A stretch of 64,000 bases of DNA from Prunus persica (taxonomy: Eukaryota > Streptophyta > Magnoliopsida > Rosales > Rosaceae). Location of the stretch: positions 19,579,548 to 19,643,547 of the forward strand of contig NC_034016.1 in assembly GCF_000346465.2 (NCBI RefSeq). The letters are read 5' to 3'. The notes beneath the pieces were generated by a model, which saw only the letters and a program-made list of their open reading frames with translations, did no database searches and was not told where the DNA came from. Below are positions 11,185-25,085 of this stretch, piece after piece. The first letter of the stretch is position 1. Each line of letters opens with the position of its first letter. A program made the translations under genes and the position numbers.

Positions 11185-13465
11185 CGCATTGCTTGCTCGG
11201 AGCGAGGAATCGCATGGTTAAGCTAAGAACGAAAGCGAAAAGAGTAAAGAGTGATGCATGCGGCGACTAAAACCCTAGAAGAGAGAAGACAAGGCGAGTA
11301 CTGGGAGTGAGTGGGGGCGTAGATCCATGAAACGCGGCGAAAGATCTAGAAGAAAAGAGAGATGTATGTAGGGAGGTGTAGGTGGGTGTATGTATAGAGA
11401 GAGAATGTGGGTGTTTTAGAGAGAGGAGGGGAGAGAGGGAGAGAGAGAGATCTTGACGAGGAAGAAGAAGAAGAAGAAGAAGAGGAGGTTTGAGGGAGAC
11501 AGTAGGAGTGAGGTGAGGGACTTTATTGCTGCTGTCTGTGAGTGAGTGAGAGAGTAGTGTTGAGTGCGTAGCTCCAGCGAGACTGGTTTCGGTAAAATTG
11601 AATGATGGCTGTCTGATCCACGCGCCAAATTGAACGACGACTGTGTTTCGAACGGGCCCACTTTAACCAAACGCCAATTCCGCGGCCGTTTCGTTGCCTA
11701 GCTTCTGTTTTCGAAGTGTTATTGTTAGCCATAAAGTATTGGGGATATTTGGCAAAATTCATACTATAAAGTCATTTTTTAAATCTTTAATCTCTCTTTT
11801 TTCTAATTTTATTTCAATTTGATGATAAATGTCAGTCAAATGTTTTATAATGATTCAACTAACTCTTCATCTAAAATAGAATTGGTAGGTAAACATCCTA
11901 TTTATATGGAAATACCTTTAAAATAAGGAATACGATTTTCACACTCTCATATTATCCACTTGCACACCACCTCCATTTTTTCAAATTTTTTTCTTCATAT
12001 ATTTTCATTTTGAGTTCTCAAACTTCGTTGTAGTTTTTGAATAACTTAAACCTTTTAACTTAGGGCTTGAGTATGGTAGTTACTTACAAATGGTTACTAA
12101 CGGAATATTTAACTTTGGTTTTAGGATCAATATTGTAACAAATAACAAGTTTACTACAATTTGTAAGAGGTAGGTGAAACAAAGGAGAAACGCTAACAAT
12201 TATATGTGATAATGAAAATACCTAATTAGACGTACACTAGTGATTAACTTACTTTTTCCAGAAAGTTCTTTTTTATCTCCATAAACTCGGAGCTCCTTCA
12301 CCATATGATTTTCTTTTTGGATCCGAGAGTTTCCCCTGGATTCTCATCGAAAAAATAACGAATCCTTGATTCTCAGACTTATGTGCCCCTGATATGTTAA
12401 GAATACACTTAACATAAAAATAGAGTTGAGTTATTTTTTTTAGCTCACTTTTGTTCTTCAAGCAGGGAGCTTCAAAATCGTAGTTCATGTAAAATAATGC
12501 ATCATCTATACTTTTGAGCTCATAAACATTTTGATTACTACATTAATGAATTTTCCAAACATTGTTTCAATTCAATGTAGCTATGAAGATAGACGACATG
12601 CCGTTTATTATTTTCGTTGGGATTAAAATAAGAAGATAAAACTGTTGCTGGCTGTGAAAACGACGGCGTATGACGTGATAGACTTTAAGGATACACAGAT
12701 CTGCTCTGTATTTTTATCTCGTTAGCGACTCTGTGAATCGCATCGACTGTTACTCACTGATTTCGGCATTCCAATCCATCACGACTTCTCATCATCACCA
12801 TTCCATTACTCATTGTTTAATTCTTCTCCAACCATCAAATTTCGTCGCCGCCAAAAATCTCTGCTACTCAGCCACTCCTCTGTTTCAATTCTCAAATCTC
12901 TCATTTTTTTCATAGACATCGACGTCTCTCTGTTCTGCCCTTTTAAGCATAAATTATCGTTTTCTCATATTTTTAGAGCTCCAAGCTCTTCTGGGTTCGT
13001 CTAATTCTTGCCAATATTTTCCTTGGGCACAGCGGTTTACGTTGTATTGGCCTCCATGGTTATTGGCTTCCAGCTTTAAGCTGTTCTGGGTTCGTTTCAA
13101 TTGTTACCAATATTATCTGAATCTATTTCAATTATCATTTAAGGCCTACCTGCGATGTTGGGTTACTTTCTATGTATTTTTGGCTGATGGGATAGTTTGG
13201 TAAGTTTGCAACTTCATTTGGCGTATTGGGAATTGAGACTTATATTGTACTGGTACATTATTATGTGAACTTTGGTTCGTTTTTAGTCCGTTTGTTGTTT
13301 GGATTCGAGATTGGAGGTTTTGGGTGTTTGGTTTCAGAGCAATAAAGTAAAATTGGCAATTGGTCATTTGGAATTTTTCTCTGTCATAAGTTTTTCCTGG
13401 TTTATTTGGAAAAGTAGCTCCAATCTTTGGCACTTGGCAGAATATTTGTTTCTCTTTGGGTTATC
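11185..13465. other. Divergent intergenic region between the ALE2-like and WDR26-like genes
   Basis: The first 400 bases are the purine-rich promoter and 5' leader of the minus-strand receptor kinase, with a (GAA)n tract at about 11461-11488 and GAGA runs near 11398-11452. From 11760 to 12650 it is AT-rich with no gene visible. The stretch 12720-13465 is probably the 5' UTR of the WD40 gene: CT-rich and free of coding similarity in any frame, perhaps with a leader intron whose ends I cannot fix. Confidence 0.55.
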
Positions 13466-13495
13466 ATGGCTGGTGGAAGAAATGGGGATATTTGA
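13466..13495 (+). promoter_or_regulatory. Short uORF overlapping the WDR26-like start
   Basis: The ATG at 13466 has A at -3 and G at +4, a good plant context. It opens a nine-codon frame (MAGGRNGDI) that ends at 13495, overlapping the predicted main ATG at 13482, which also has a good context (G at -3, G at +4). It may lower translation if both are in the mRNA. Confidence 0.4.
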
Positions 13496-16032
13496 TTATA
13501 AAAGGCTAGAAAGTTCATCAAATCCTCGAAGGATTCTTCGCCAAACTCCATTGCCAATGGAGGGATCGCCTAGGCTCGGCCCAAAAGGTCTAATTAAGAA
13601 GCACGAGTTTGTAAGAATACTAATTCAATGCCTATATTCAATTGGATATGAGAAGTCTGCCTCATGCTTGGAGTTGGAGTCTGGCATTTCCTGCAAATCC
13701 GATGATTTTCAATTGCTCGAATCACAGATATCGAGCGGGAATTGGGATGGTTGTGTTGATACCCTTAATGCCATTAAGGATTTGACCGATGACACAAGAG
13801 CTGCTGCTTTGTTTCTTGTGTTCAAACAGTGCCTTTTGGAGTATTTGAGTTGTGGGGATGACAAATTGGCTGTGGCCATTTTGCAGAAAGAGGTGTCAGC
13901 TTTACAGGTGGACAGAGATAAGGTTCACAACCTTGCTCGGAGTATCCTTTCCTGGAAGGAAGTGGAGCAGAGCAAGATAGACGATAATGCTGTTCGAGAA
14001 TTGCGAAAAAAACTGTTGCAAGAATTGGAAAAATGGCTTCCTTCACCAATTACGCTGCCCGAGCACAGATTGGAACATCTGGTTGAAACTGCTGTTTTGT
14101 CCCAGATTGAGTCATGTATGTATCATAATTTGTCGGATGAAGTTTCACTTTATGCAGACCATTCCTGTAGTAGGGATCAGATCCCTACAGAGACTGTTCA
14201 GGTGCGATTTCCGGCCACAATGCTTCTGTCTTGAAAAATTAAGTATTAGGTTTCTACATTTTTGGCTCAGTTGTTCTTCTGTTGGATGGCTGATATACAC
14301 ATGAGCACTTGTTTTTCATTGGTGCAGATTTTGACTGAGCATAAGAATGAAGTTTGGTTTGTGCAATTTTCTAATGATGGGGAGTACTTAGCCTCTTCGT
14401 CAAGCGATTGCACAGCCATCATATGGAAGGTACCGTAGAGTTTATAAGTATTTATTCTGGTTATTGAATGTTTTGCTTTCATGCTAAAGTTCATTCTTGA
14501 AGATGAATTTATTAACCTATATGGTCGGATGTCTTACTTTTAGGTATACTTTTAGTGTTCTAGACACTGCATGTGTAAAAATCTTAAACTCTCAAAACAG
14601 ATTATATGGAATCAAGACAATTTAGTTGAGTACTACTGCAGATTTAGAAAAAAAAAAATATGGGAAGCAGAAAATCTTTTGCAATAAGTAGTAAATCCTG
14701 CTTTTAGAATTCATCAAATTTGTGAGGAAATGAAAAATAGTTTATTCTGGTTTTGTAAGAGAGATGCATGAAGGAATCTATTCTTAAGCTACATGAATAT
14801 AATGCATCATGCCACGTGTTTGAATGCACGATCCAAAGAGCTGTCTGTTCGGTCATAAATTTTGGTAAAGCAATAAAAGCAATTATATTGTTCCCAAAGT
14901 TAGAATTCTAATGTTAATATAACTTTTAAAATGCAAAACCGATATACCATATAGGATCCTAACAAATGACAAAAATAAGACACTAATTTGGATGTCACCT
15001 TAATATTTTGTAATCTTTGTACTACAATAGAGCTTTGTGGAATTTCATCTTAGCATACAAGTGGTGGAAGATTCCAAGGTGCTAGGGTTTCTAACATTAG
15101 TTCTGATATTCTGGGCCAGGTGCCGGAGGATGGTAGGGTGACATTAAAACATACCCTACGGAGTCACCACAATCCAGTATCCTTTGTAGCGTGGAGCCCT
15201 GATGACTCAAAGTTGCTTACATGTGGAAATGTTGAAGTCCTCAAGCTATGGGATGTTGAAACAGGTACATGCAAGCATACATTTGGGGATCCTGGCTTCA
15301 TTGTCAGCTCATGTGCTTGGTTTCCCGACTCAAAGCGACTTGTGTGTGGCAGTTCCGACCCTGAAAAGGGCATCTACATGTGGGATTGTGATGGCAATGA
15401 GTTAAAAGCATGGAGAGGGATGAGGATGCCCAAGATTTTAGATCTTGCAGTGACACCAGATGGGCAAAATCTTATCAGCATCTTCTCTGATAAAGAAATT
15501 CGGATTTTAAACGTGGGAACAAATGCCGAACGAGTCATCTCTGAAGACCATTCTATCACATCCCTTTCAATTTCTGGAGATAGTAAGTTCTTTATTGTCA
15601 ACCTGAATAGCCAGGAGATTCATATGTGGGATGTTGCTGGTGAATGGGTGAGGCCACAGAAGTATATGGGCCACAAGCAGAGCAAGTATGTGATACGCTC
15701 CTGCTTTGGTGGATTGAATAGCACATTCATTGCCAGTGGTAGTGAGAACGCACAGGTATGCTTCCCAAATTTGAGCCTATACATATGCTGAGATACAAAT
15801 CATTCTTGTCCAGTGAACCAAATGGAACCTCACAAGTTAAAGTCATTATCTTCTCTAGGTATACATCTGGAACCGGCGAAATCATAGGCCAATTGAGGTT
15901 TTGCGTGGGCATTCAATGACTGTGAACTGTGTGAGTTGGAATCATAGGAGACCTCAATTGCTGGCATCGGCGAGTGATGATCATTCTATCCGTATATGGG
16001 GATCTAGCCTTTCTAATAAGATTCAACCTTAG
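13482..16032 (+). CDS. WDR26: WDR26-like LisH/CTLH-WD40 protein, 4 exons
   Basis: WDR26 homologues are scaffolds of the CTLH/GID E3 ubiquitin ligase and, in plants, also link to ABA and auxin signalling. Exons: 13482-14201, 14328-14429, 15120-15755, 15859-16032; 1632 nt, 543 aa. The N-terminal part holds a LisH-like helix pair ([22 protein letters not shown]) and a CTLH region to about residue 125. A conserved linker precedes WD40 blades from residue 241, with blade endings AIIWK, LKLWD, IYMWD, IHMWD, VYIWN and IRIWG. The frame stays open upstream to 13299, so a longer N-terminus cannot be excluded; ATG 13482 was chosen because family similarity begins soon after it. The C-terminus (SSLSNKIQP) is shorter than in the Arabidopsis protein. 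Confidence 0.92.
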
Positions 16033-16889
16033 AAGCTCAGTTGAATGGATCGTATCTCCAATTTCACATCCTATGTATATAGCTTTTGTTATTTTCAATC
16101 TCTTATTCATTATTGAGTTTGTGAATACCCTTTTTTTTTTTTGAAAATTTTGGTACAGATTTCCATTTTAGATACCCTTTTCTGGTTGTCACCGACTCTA
16201 GCATTTGCTAGTCACCATAAACATAATGTTGGAAGTAATACTTTTCCATTGCCATGCTATGCTAAATATCTGCAAGCTTTGTTTTTTTTGTTTTTCCTTT
16301 CTCAATGGATTCGAGGGTTCAAATGTATGAAAATACAACTGGACCAGAAGTTGGTTGGTTGTATGAGTTTTGTTTTTACTCACGGAAGTGGTAAGAGCCA
16401 AACTCATGACCGGACTTTTGCCGTGCACATGAGTCTACTGTTCCTAGTGAGAGGGATACTTGTAGAGATCCTAACACTACCTGAAGAGCAACAGAGCAAA
16501 CAATGGCAGGCTGGTAATAAAAAGAGGAGGATATAACAAAGAAGAGAAAAGTGACAGGTCGTTTAAGTTTTTCAAATTTAAAAATTTATGATGACGTGAC
16601 ACAATAGGATCCCTCCAAAATTTCAGATGGACGGCTGAGATTGGGAAGTAGAAAGTAAGCAGGCGCATCTTCCTCTCTTCTAAATTAAAAGGGGGCATTT
16701 TGGTCAAACGTCATTGACTCCGTTCGGGCTTTTGTAAATCAACCAAGGAAACACGGGAAAGAGAGGCACAGACTCTCTCCTCTTCCCCATTAGAGAGCGA
16801 GAGCCTCATTTTCTCTCTCCTCGGATTCAGATTTCACGCAATTCCTCAAATTCCTGAAATTCGGGTTTCAAAAAATTCATCGTTTTCCT
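16033..16889. other. Intergenic: WDR26-like 3' end to AMBRA1-like 5' leader
   Basis: It begins with a probable 3' UTR (poly-T run at 16131-16141). An open stretch at 16141-16536 has no recognisable protein similarity or domain and looks like chance. The segment 16740-16889 is CT-rich and fits the 5' leader of the next gene. Confidence 0.5.
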
Positions 16890-19800
16890 ATGAAGTCCGA
16901 TCTTATAATGACGGGACCTTCACGACCGTTCGATCAGACCCCGATTTCTCCCTCGCCGTCCGATTGTTATCACTGCAGGTCAGAATTCGAAACCCTCAAT
17001 CGTTCATGTACTGCGTTAGGTTTTTATTTGTTTGCCTGCTTGCTGTAATTCGATCTATATGCATACGTGATCTTGGAATTTGCTAAATTTAATTTGATTC
17101 CCCAGTAATCTATGAGTTTCGCATTTACGTGATGCTTTTGTATGGTGCAAATATATACATATAACTTGATTTTAAATCAAATTAGTTCTGATTTACAGCT
17201 TCAGAAAAATGATCAATGTGATTGTACGGATAATTCTGTTTTTTTCCGTTCATGCTGCTGAAGCTTGATTTCATGAAATTGTTGAATTTGAGTTGTAGTG
17301 CAATTCAGAAAACTCCAATCCAATAATCATTGTGTTTAGTTTAAGTTCGACTTTTGGAATTCGTCTTTTAGGTTTTTTAAAATTTCATCCTATCATAGTG
17401 ACTAGTTGAGCTATAGTTCAATGTACCTTTCAATTCTCTTGGTTAGTGTGAAATGCGTGTTCTGTTTGTGATGTTGTTTCGATTCGAGTACATAAAATGG
17501 TTCATTGTTAAGGATCAAGTACATAGAACAATAGAACGGATCGGTTAGCAATTGACTTGGTTGGACCGCTAATAAGCTTTAGTAGTGAAACCATTTTATA
17601 GCTATGATTGCAGGAAAGAAAAAAAAAATTGTAATGCTGCAGTTTGAGATGTTGATTTAAATTGAGGGATTTGGGTTTGACTATTTAGTGTGAATTGCTG
17701 GTTTTAAATGCTAAAATATTATAAAAAGAGAGTTACTGATACTTTCTTATATAAATACGGAAGAAAACACATATTACAATGATTTAGAAGGTGGATCTGA
17801 AATAATTATAAAAAAATTCTTGGATAATTTGAAACCTTTCATTTCTTATAATATTAGTTTTCATAAAGTTTAATTAAACAATTTACACTAAAATTCAATC
17901 CACATATCAAAATGCAACCCTCAGGTATGTTTTTACTCATATGATGTTCTTCTGAATCAGTGAACTTCTCAATTTTGTTAGTGGCAGAAATGTGGTTGGC
18001 TTGATAGCATGGAGGGAGATTTCTCCTAGAGCAAGACATGTACCGAGAAGGCGGTGGGGAGAATCTTCTAAAAGGAAAACTGGTTCCTCCTCTGGGCCTA
18101 AGTGCGAAGCAACACGAGATGCAAAACGTGGCCTTCTTTCATGGTACCTACAGCTCTCCTTTCTAACTTTTATCAAGCAGGTTTGAGTATGAGACTTTCT
18201 GTGTGTTCTATATAAGGTTGTCAAAGATGCTCTGTTGTATTTATTGAATCTGTATTTATTTATCTTTCAGGGTTGAAGCAGAGTCACTTAAGCATTTGTC
18301 AGCCAAGTACTGTCATTTAGTGCCTCCTCCAAGGTCAACTATTGCAGCAGCGTTCAGCCCCGATGGAAGAAAACTTGCTTCGACACAGTAAGTTGTCCAA
18401 TTATTTAGTTTTTTGGATTTGAATACTTGCTCATATCTGTATTTGGTCTTTACTCTATTTAATTTCTTTTGATACTTTCAGTGGTGACCACACTGTAAAG
18501 ATAATTGATTGCCAAACTGGCAGCTGCTTAAAGGTTTTGAGTGGCCATAGACGGACACCTTGGGTGGTAAGTTTGGCTTGTGCAATTGCAGACTTATTTA
18601 CTCTTAGTTTTCTTGCTAATTTGTCATATTCTACTACTTAATAGTTGCATTTTGCTCTATGAATTCTTTAGCCAAAAGCGAAATCTATTAAAACGGTATT
18701 TTTTTTCTTTTCTGGAAAACCATATACAAATCAAATAAAGTCTTACCCATTTATTTGACAGATGATATATGAACTAGCTGTTGCAAAATTTTAATAATTA
18801 ACTAATTAATAGCTTCAATATTTACCTCTGGGGTCTTTTTTCATTAATTACTAACTTATCAGGATTGTATTCTACTTGTCTTATGTAATATCTTTCCGAT
18901 GCATCCAAAATCCAAACCACTAATTATGATTATTATTTTCACGTGGAAGTAACTAATGGAACTCTTACAGGTTAGGTTCCACCCCTTGCATCCTGAAATA
19001 ATTGCTAGTGGAAGTTTGGATCATGAAGTTCGCTTATGGGATTTAAACACATCAGAGTGTATAGGATCTCGCGATTTCTGTAATTCCAAAACTGCAATGT
19101 TTTAATAGTAACTGCAGTTCTTTTTTGACCAATTGTACATTTTCCCTAAAGTTCTGATATAGTTATTATTTTTGCTGACTCTGGCCTCAGATCGACCTAT
19201 TGCATCTATTGCTTTTCATGCCAAAGGGGATCTCCTAGCTGTTGCATCAGGACACAAGGTGTTGATTCTTTTTATTATGGTTCTTTGTTATATCATATAT
19301 AATCCTTTATGGTAAGTAATTGCTTTATAAATTTGATAACACTGACGTACAAAATCCCGTTTCAGTTGTATATATGGAACTACAACGGGGAGCGTTCCTC
19401 TCCAGACATTGTATTGAAAACATGGCGTTCACTTAGAGCAGTGCATTTTCACCCCCAAGCTGCTCCATTTCTCTTAACTGCTGAGGTAATTTTTCCAGAG
19501 GGTACTTAAAATGATTAACCACTCCAGCTATCATATAGATTACATTATTAAACTGATATGCAGGTCAATGATCTTGACTCTTCAGATTCCTCAATGACAC
19601 TAGCAACATCTCCCGGCTACTTGCAATATCCATCTCCTGCTGTTTTTGTGGCAAATGTTCATTCTAGTGAGCGTCTTAGTTTGGCTGCTGAACTACCACT
19701 TCTGTCCTTGCCTTTCGTCTTCGTGCCGCCATTTGTAGATGATCCAAGAATAGAAATGCAGTGTGAAAATGGGCCTGCTGGTTCAAATAGCATGCAAGTC

Positions 19801-22066
19801 ACTTCTGCTTCAATGCAGTTTCCAGCAGATGCAAATGCAGCAGAGCTGGATGGTAGCACAGCTTCTCCTATGGAGACATTTTCATCAGTACGAACTGCCT
19901 CCCATTCGAACGCTGAAGAAAATGCAGATAATTCTCACCTTAATGGAACAGTAAGTGGTGTTTGTGACCGCACAGGAGATTCAATGGAGACTGATGAGAT
20001 GCAGGGTGTAGGGGGGAGCCAACGTGGAAGCTTTACTAATTTAGATTCTGCTAATGATAGAGTACCGGAAGATATTTCAAATCATCTTGATTTTGGGCAA
20101 CCTCATAGTAGTTTTCCTTATAGAGATCCAGCATTTTGGGAGCTACCTTTTCTCCAAGGGTGGTTAACTGGGCAAAGCCAAGCTAGTTTTCCCTCGATGC
20201 TACCTCTTAATCATGATGGGCATGACACTTCTAGTTTAATGTCGCATCTGTCTGCTCATAATGTGGAGGCTGTGGCAGCTTCTTTAGCAATGCCAGGAAG
20301 CACCAGCCTATCTGGAGTTTCTGGAAGATCTGGTTTACAGCACTATTATCCGCATTTCCGCTACTCTGTGCCAGATTCTGGGGATGATGCTGCTTCTTTA
20401 AATACCCTACATGATGGGAATGATGCTCAGCCCATTATTAGTAGAATCCAGTCTGAAATTACTACATCACTGGCTGCTGCAGCAGCTGCGGAGTTACCAT
20501 GCACTGTGAAGCTAAGCGTATGGTCGCATGATATAAAAACTCCTTGTGCTCTGCTCAATGCTGAAAGATGCCGCTTAACCATTCCCCATGCTGTTCTTTG
20601 CAGGTACATCTTTGGTATTCCTTTTTATTCTTTTTCCTTTTTCTGGTTTTAGCTTCAGCATTGTGGTGGAAATGACAACCTTCCAACATCCTTATTGAAC
20701 ACAGTTTTAATTGGATACATTTTATGGATTTTTCCTGCTTAGCTTGTCATTATGCTTATGTAATACCTTCTTTGGGCTGTGTTTGCTTTTGCAGTGAAAT
20801 GGGTGCTCATTTCTCACCTTGTGGGAGATTTTTAGCTGCCTGTGTTGCATGCATGCTGCCTCATACGGAAGCTGATTTTGGACTACAAAGTCTGGTCCAT
20901 CAGGATTCTGGAATTGCAACATCCCCAACTAGGCACCCAATCTCAGCACACCAAGTCATGTATGAGCTTCGCATATATTCACTTGAGGAGGCAACGTAAA
21001 TTTCTAATCCTTTTGTCCACTCTTTCTTATTTCTTTTATTCTCTTATTAACAATTATTATTTGAATTGTTCAATGTTCTCGTGCAGATTCGGGTCGGTAC
21101 TTGTGTCTCGGGCTATCAGAGCTGCACATTGTTTGACTTCAATCCAGGTTAGTTTCATAGGAAACTTGACTCCTATCTGCTTTTGTTTCTATTTATAGGC
21201 TGGTGCTTTCTGTCATGCTGTTATTACCTTGGACTCATTTTCTACTGTGCATTATAAGGTTGAAACTCATGGTTAAGTTGGATAATGACTCTTTTTTTTT
21301 TCTTTTTGTGTGTGTGTGTGTGTGTGTCCATTTCTGAAAGCTGTTTAGCCAACCAAAGTGTCACTGACGTCAAACTGAATATGTTCCTGTTCCTTTGGTA
21401 CTTATAGTTGATTTAAGAGCAAATATAACTTTGTTGTTGTAAGTTTCAACTAATAGTACTTTTGATTTCTATGCATGATGGTAAGGGTACATTTCAGTTT
21501 GAGTTGAGCCTCTTTTTTTGATGTTTTGCCTGCAGTTCTCACCCACGTCTGAGCACATATTACTTGCCTATGGTCGACGCCATGGCTCTCTTCTTAAAAG
21601 TATTGTCATTGATGGGGAGACAACCTTACCTATTTACACTGTTCTTGAGGTGAATTCCAGTGTCTTCTCTCTTGTTCTATAGCTGAGAAGATTCTGTTGT
21701 TTAGCTCACTTTCTATGTTAGTTCTTTTGGGAAGTCTTAGTTATCGTCATTTCTTTATTTATTAGGTCTACAGAGTTTCAGATATGGAACTTGTGAGAGT
21801 ACTTCCTAGTGCAGAGGATGAGGTTAATGTTGCTTGCTTTCATCCCTTTGCTGGTGGAGGTCTGGTTTATGGAACCAAGGTATGCTTTTGACTTCTCAGA
21901 AATCTTGGATTACCAGTCTACTATCTATTTTTCCCCTTTTTGAATGCTAATTTTATATAAATTACAGGAAGGGAAGCTTAGGGTACTCCAGTTTGATGGT
22001 GCTCATGGTGGGAACTCTGTTGGACCAAATTACTTTACAGAGGAAAATATGGCTGTTGCGTTATAG
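16890..22066 (+). CDS. AMBRA1-like WD40 protein, 13 exons
   Basis: This WD40 protein resembles plant transducin-family proteins annotated as AMBRA1-like; in animals AMBRA1 is a CUL4-DDB1 substrate receptor and autophagy regulator. Exons: 16890-16978, 17982-18143, 18271-18387, 18482-18566, 18971-19079, 19191-19258, 19366-19485, 19564-20603, 20795-20995, 21087-21147, 21536-21649, 21766-21879, 21968-22066; 2379 nt, 792 aa. The N-terminal propeller includes AAFSPDGRKLAST, HTVKIIDC, VRFHPLHPEIIASGSLDHEVRLWDL and LYIWNYNGE. A long Ser-rich, low-complexity middle is encoded by the 1040-nt exon. The conserved C-terminus carries SEMGAHFSPCGRFLAACVAC, LLAYGRRHGSLL and CFHPFAGGGLVYGTKEGKLRVLQ. A canonical DWD box (WDxR) is not seen in the visible blades. 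The first intron is about 1 kb, common for regulated plant genes. Confidence 0.9.
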
Positions 22067-24205
22067 CGAGCAAGGTTGTAGCATGTTCTTCCTTTCTACG
22101 TATCTTGATGAGTTTACCTTCTGCCTTTATAATGGGTGCCAATAAATTTGTCATAGTTTGGGGTGTGTGCACACGCATTTTTCAGGTTTTGTTTTTGCGG
22201 GGATGGGTGGATGCTAAGAGCTTTACTTTCTGCACGATCAAAGTTGTTTTCAATATTTTCCCATACCATTTGCCTACCCTGAATAAATTGGTAAAAAATC
22301 ATCCATTGAGAGTTTGCAAATAAATGCGTAATTGACTCATTTTAGCCTTAAACTGAATGTGTCATATGTTGGTACCATACGGGACCTTTCAAACGCCCAA
22401 AAAGAAAACAAGAGCAAACAAAATTACATATTTGGGCTCATTTGTTTACTGTATGCGATTGTCCCTTCCAGGACATCCAATTCACTGTGTGCGATCTACT
22501 CTCAGATAGAATTGAATTCCTCCTCTGTTTAGATTTTTAAGGAAAAATGGTTCTGAGAATTTCTTGCTGAGCATATATTATGAACTCCAAAAGGCCAACC
22601 TTTTTTTCTTTCAGGTAGATGTGTTTTTGTCTATTATCAATATTTGCATGCTTAAATTGTGATTGATTGAGGTTTTTTGTTTTATCTGTTTAGTTTTGGA
22701 TTTGGTCAATATTTTGGATGGAGCTGGTTTTGGTTGTTATCAATTGTTTTTAAGTTGATGTGTATTTGTGTTTGTTTGGCCTTGAAAGTAATACATTAGG
22801 GTTTCAAATGGTGGTTTTGGTTTTGTTTGGTGTTTTTGTTGTTTTGGATGAAAATTGCTATAAATTCATATTATCTATTTGATATGTGATTGTTCTATAT
22901 TTTCCATGTCTGGTAATGTGGAAGAGGCGAAATCCTAGAAACTAGACTAGAACGTGTGCCATCTCTTTTTCACCTCCCTGCATGACTTGAATTCTTGCTC
23001 TCATTCCTATAAATATCCGCCTTAAGTCTTTTGTTTGAATGTTGAGACTGATGGAGGCATGGCATTTTGATTTGTGCTTGTAGGACCCATGACATTGTAG
23101 ATATTGGAAAGAAAATTCTGGAACAGCTTCTGCAGTTTGTGCCACATAGTTCCAGCTCTATGTGCTTCTCTCAAAACATGTTTTGTGGAGTTCAAAATGG
23201 GATGATGATGTGCAGAGGACTCATCTAAACCAGTGAAAGATGGCCGGGGTCCTAAAAGGCGGAGCAATGAGCTTCATTGAGATTGATGGCGGTGGTTATG
23301 CACTTACAGGTGATGACTAGAGAGATGAGAGTTTCATGCTGTACATATAACCATGTTAGATCAATTAACAGACCTTTTGAAGTCGATTTTGTATTTGTGT
23401 AATTGTATTAAATCGTGAAGTGCAATTTTGGATACGGAGACTTCGTATTCCCAAGTTCTAAAGAAGTATTCAAGAACTCCCATAATCTTTTAATACACCA
23501 AATAAAAACTCCAATAATCTTATTTCCTCGTCCTTGTAACTTCTTGGTTTTGTGTTACATTTAAGGCTCGGTCACAGATTCGACAAGCATACAACCGATG
23601 ATAAAGACCAGAGTATTCTCTGATTTACGAGGGATGCGAACCTCCACGGTAACCCTTTGTTATTCAGGTGAAATTAATGTTAAACAGAGAAACTTGGAGG
23701 TGGAGCGTTGGCGAAGACGCGTGATGATGGTTGTGGCTTGCGTCACCATCTAAGCGAATTTGGATCGGGTAGCAGAGGAAAGTACCCCAAGAGCATATTC
23801 CAGCTAAGCAAACCAAAAAGAATGGGATCCGAAGCCCCAGAAAATCAATTTATCCAGACAACCTTTTGGTCCTTTGGTCTTGTACATTCCTTTTACCAAA
23901 ACAAGAAACCCTAATACTTTACAGAGACATGGTACTTTCCATTCATCTCATATTATACCTATTAAAATATTAACGTATTTTTAAGGATAAGTCCTTTCCC
24001 ACTGCTTCCAAAATAAATTGAAGAGATTTGAATCTCTAAATTTCTTTAAAAAATTGTTACTAGCACTTAACTGCAGGGTCTTTGATAATTAATTTGAAAT
24101 GCTAATAACGGGGGGTTTTTATTTATTTGGGGGCAAGAAGACGCGCTCAACGTCTTAGCCAACTGGTCTACGCCATGTATATAGCAATAGCGGGTTTCTA
24201 AATTA
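22067..24205. other. Intergenic region downstream of the AMBRA1-like gene
   Basis: The first few hundred bases are probably 3' UTR. The rest is T-rich to AT-rich with no coding region I can support. A moderately GC-balanced stretch at 22920-23330 has no protein similarity in any frame; it could be a non-coding transcript or a remnant. A G-rich spot with a tRNA-like string lies at 24110-24180. Confidence 0.45.
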
Positions 24206-24218
24206 AAATCTAAAAGTC

Positions 24219-24357
24219 GCCAACAGAGCCTAATAACGTATTAACTTGTAAATTAGTAGTCTTAGGTTCAAATCTCTATAACACCTTAGTAGTGTGTGAA
24301 AAGTTCCAGCCCCTTGTAGTTAATCGCTTGTACACAAACAAATAAATATAATAAAAT
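24219..24357 (+). mobile_element. tRNA-derived SINE-like insertion with 13-bp target duplication
   Basis: A perfect 13-bp direct repeat, AAATCTAAAAGTC, sits at 24206-24218 and 24358-24370. The 139 bp between has a B-box-like string GGTTCAAATCT in its 5' half and an A-rich 3' end (AAATAAATATAATAAAATA). That combination is the mark of a short retroposon. The A box is poorly kept, so the copy is probably old. I cannot name the family. Confidence 0.7.
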
Positions 24358-24762
24358 AAATCTAAAAGTCAAGTGGTTGTTCAAAGTCGAATTTTGCACA
24401 ATTAATGGGTGCATGTGCATTGTGCTAGCCTAGTAGAACAGACGGGTGTCTGAATCATTCCTTACAAAAAGGAATTTCTTTTTCTAAAAAAAATCCCGTT
24501 TGACCAGTCAAAGGAACATTAAAAGCTAATATCAATACGTAAAAGAGGATTAGTTCCAATGGGACATGCATTGACTAATTGTTTTCCTTTCTTTGACTAC
24601 TCCTAGAAGAAGATCGATCACTAAATTCACTACCCTAAAACATAATCAACAAAAAAAAAAAAAAATCAAAAAAACCCTAAAAATTATGAATAAATTATAA
24701 AGAATTAACTTGAGGTAAGGGAAGCTAATCAATCAGTAAAAGAAGGCAATGATCTGATGATA

Positions 24763-25038
24763 CTAAGAAGAAGATGATGATGATTCGAATTTGTAGTGTT
24801 TATCAACGGCCACAGATACATCCCAAGTGCAACTCAGTCCCTTTGGGATGGTGACAAGGTCTCCAGCCCCAAACTCCACAGATTCTGATGACCCTTTTGG
24901 ATACGCCTTCACTCTTCCCTTCAACAAATAACATGTCTCCTCTGCATCAAACTTCAGCTGGTACCTCCCTGGGGAGCAGCCCCATCTAATTAAATTCCAA
25001 AAAAAAAAAACCCAAGTTATTATAATTTATATATATAT

Positions 25039-25085
<47 letters not shown>

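Noticed and set aside
16141..16536. A 131-codon plus-strand open frame after the WDR26-like gene
   Set aside because: No domain or similarity, begins in a poly-T tract and lies in probable 3' UTR.
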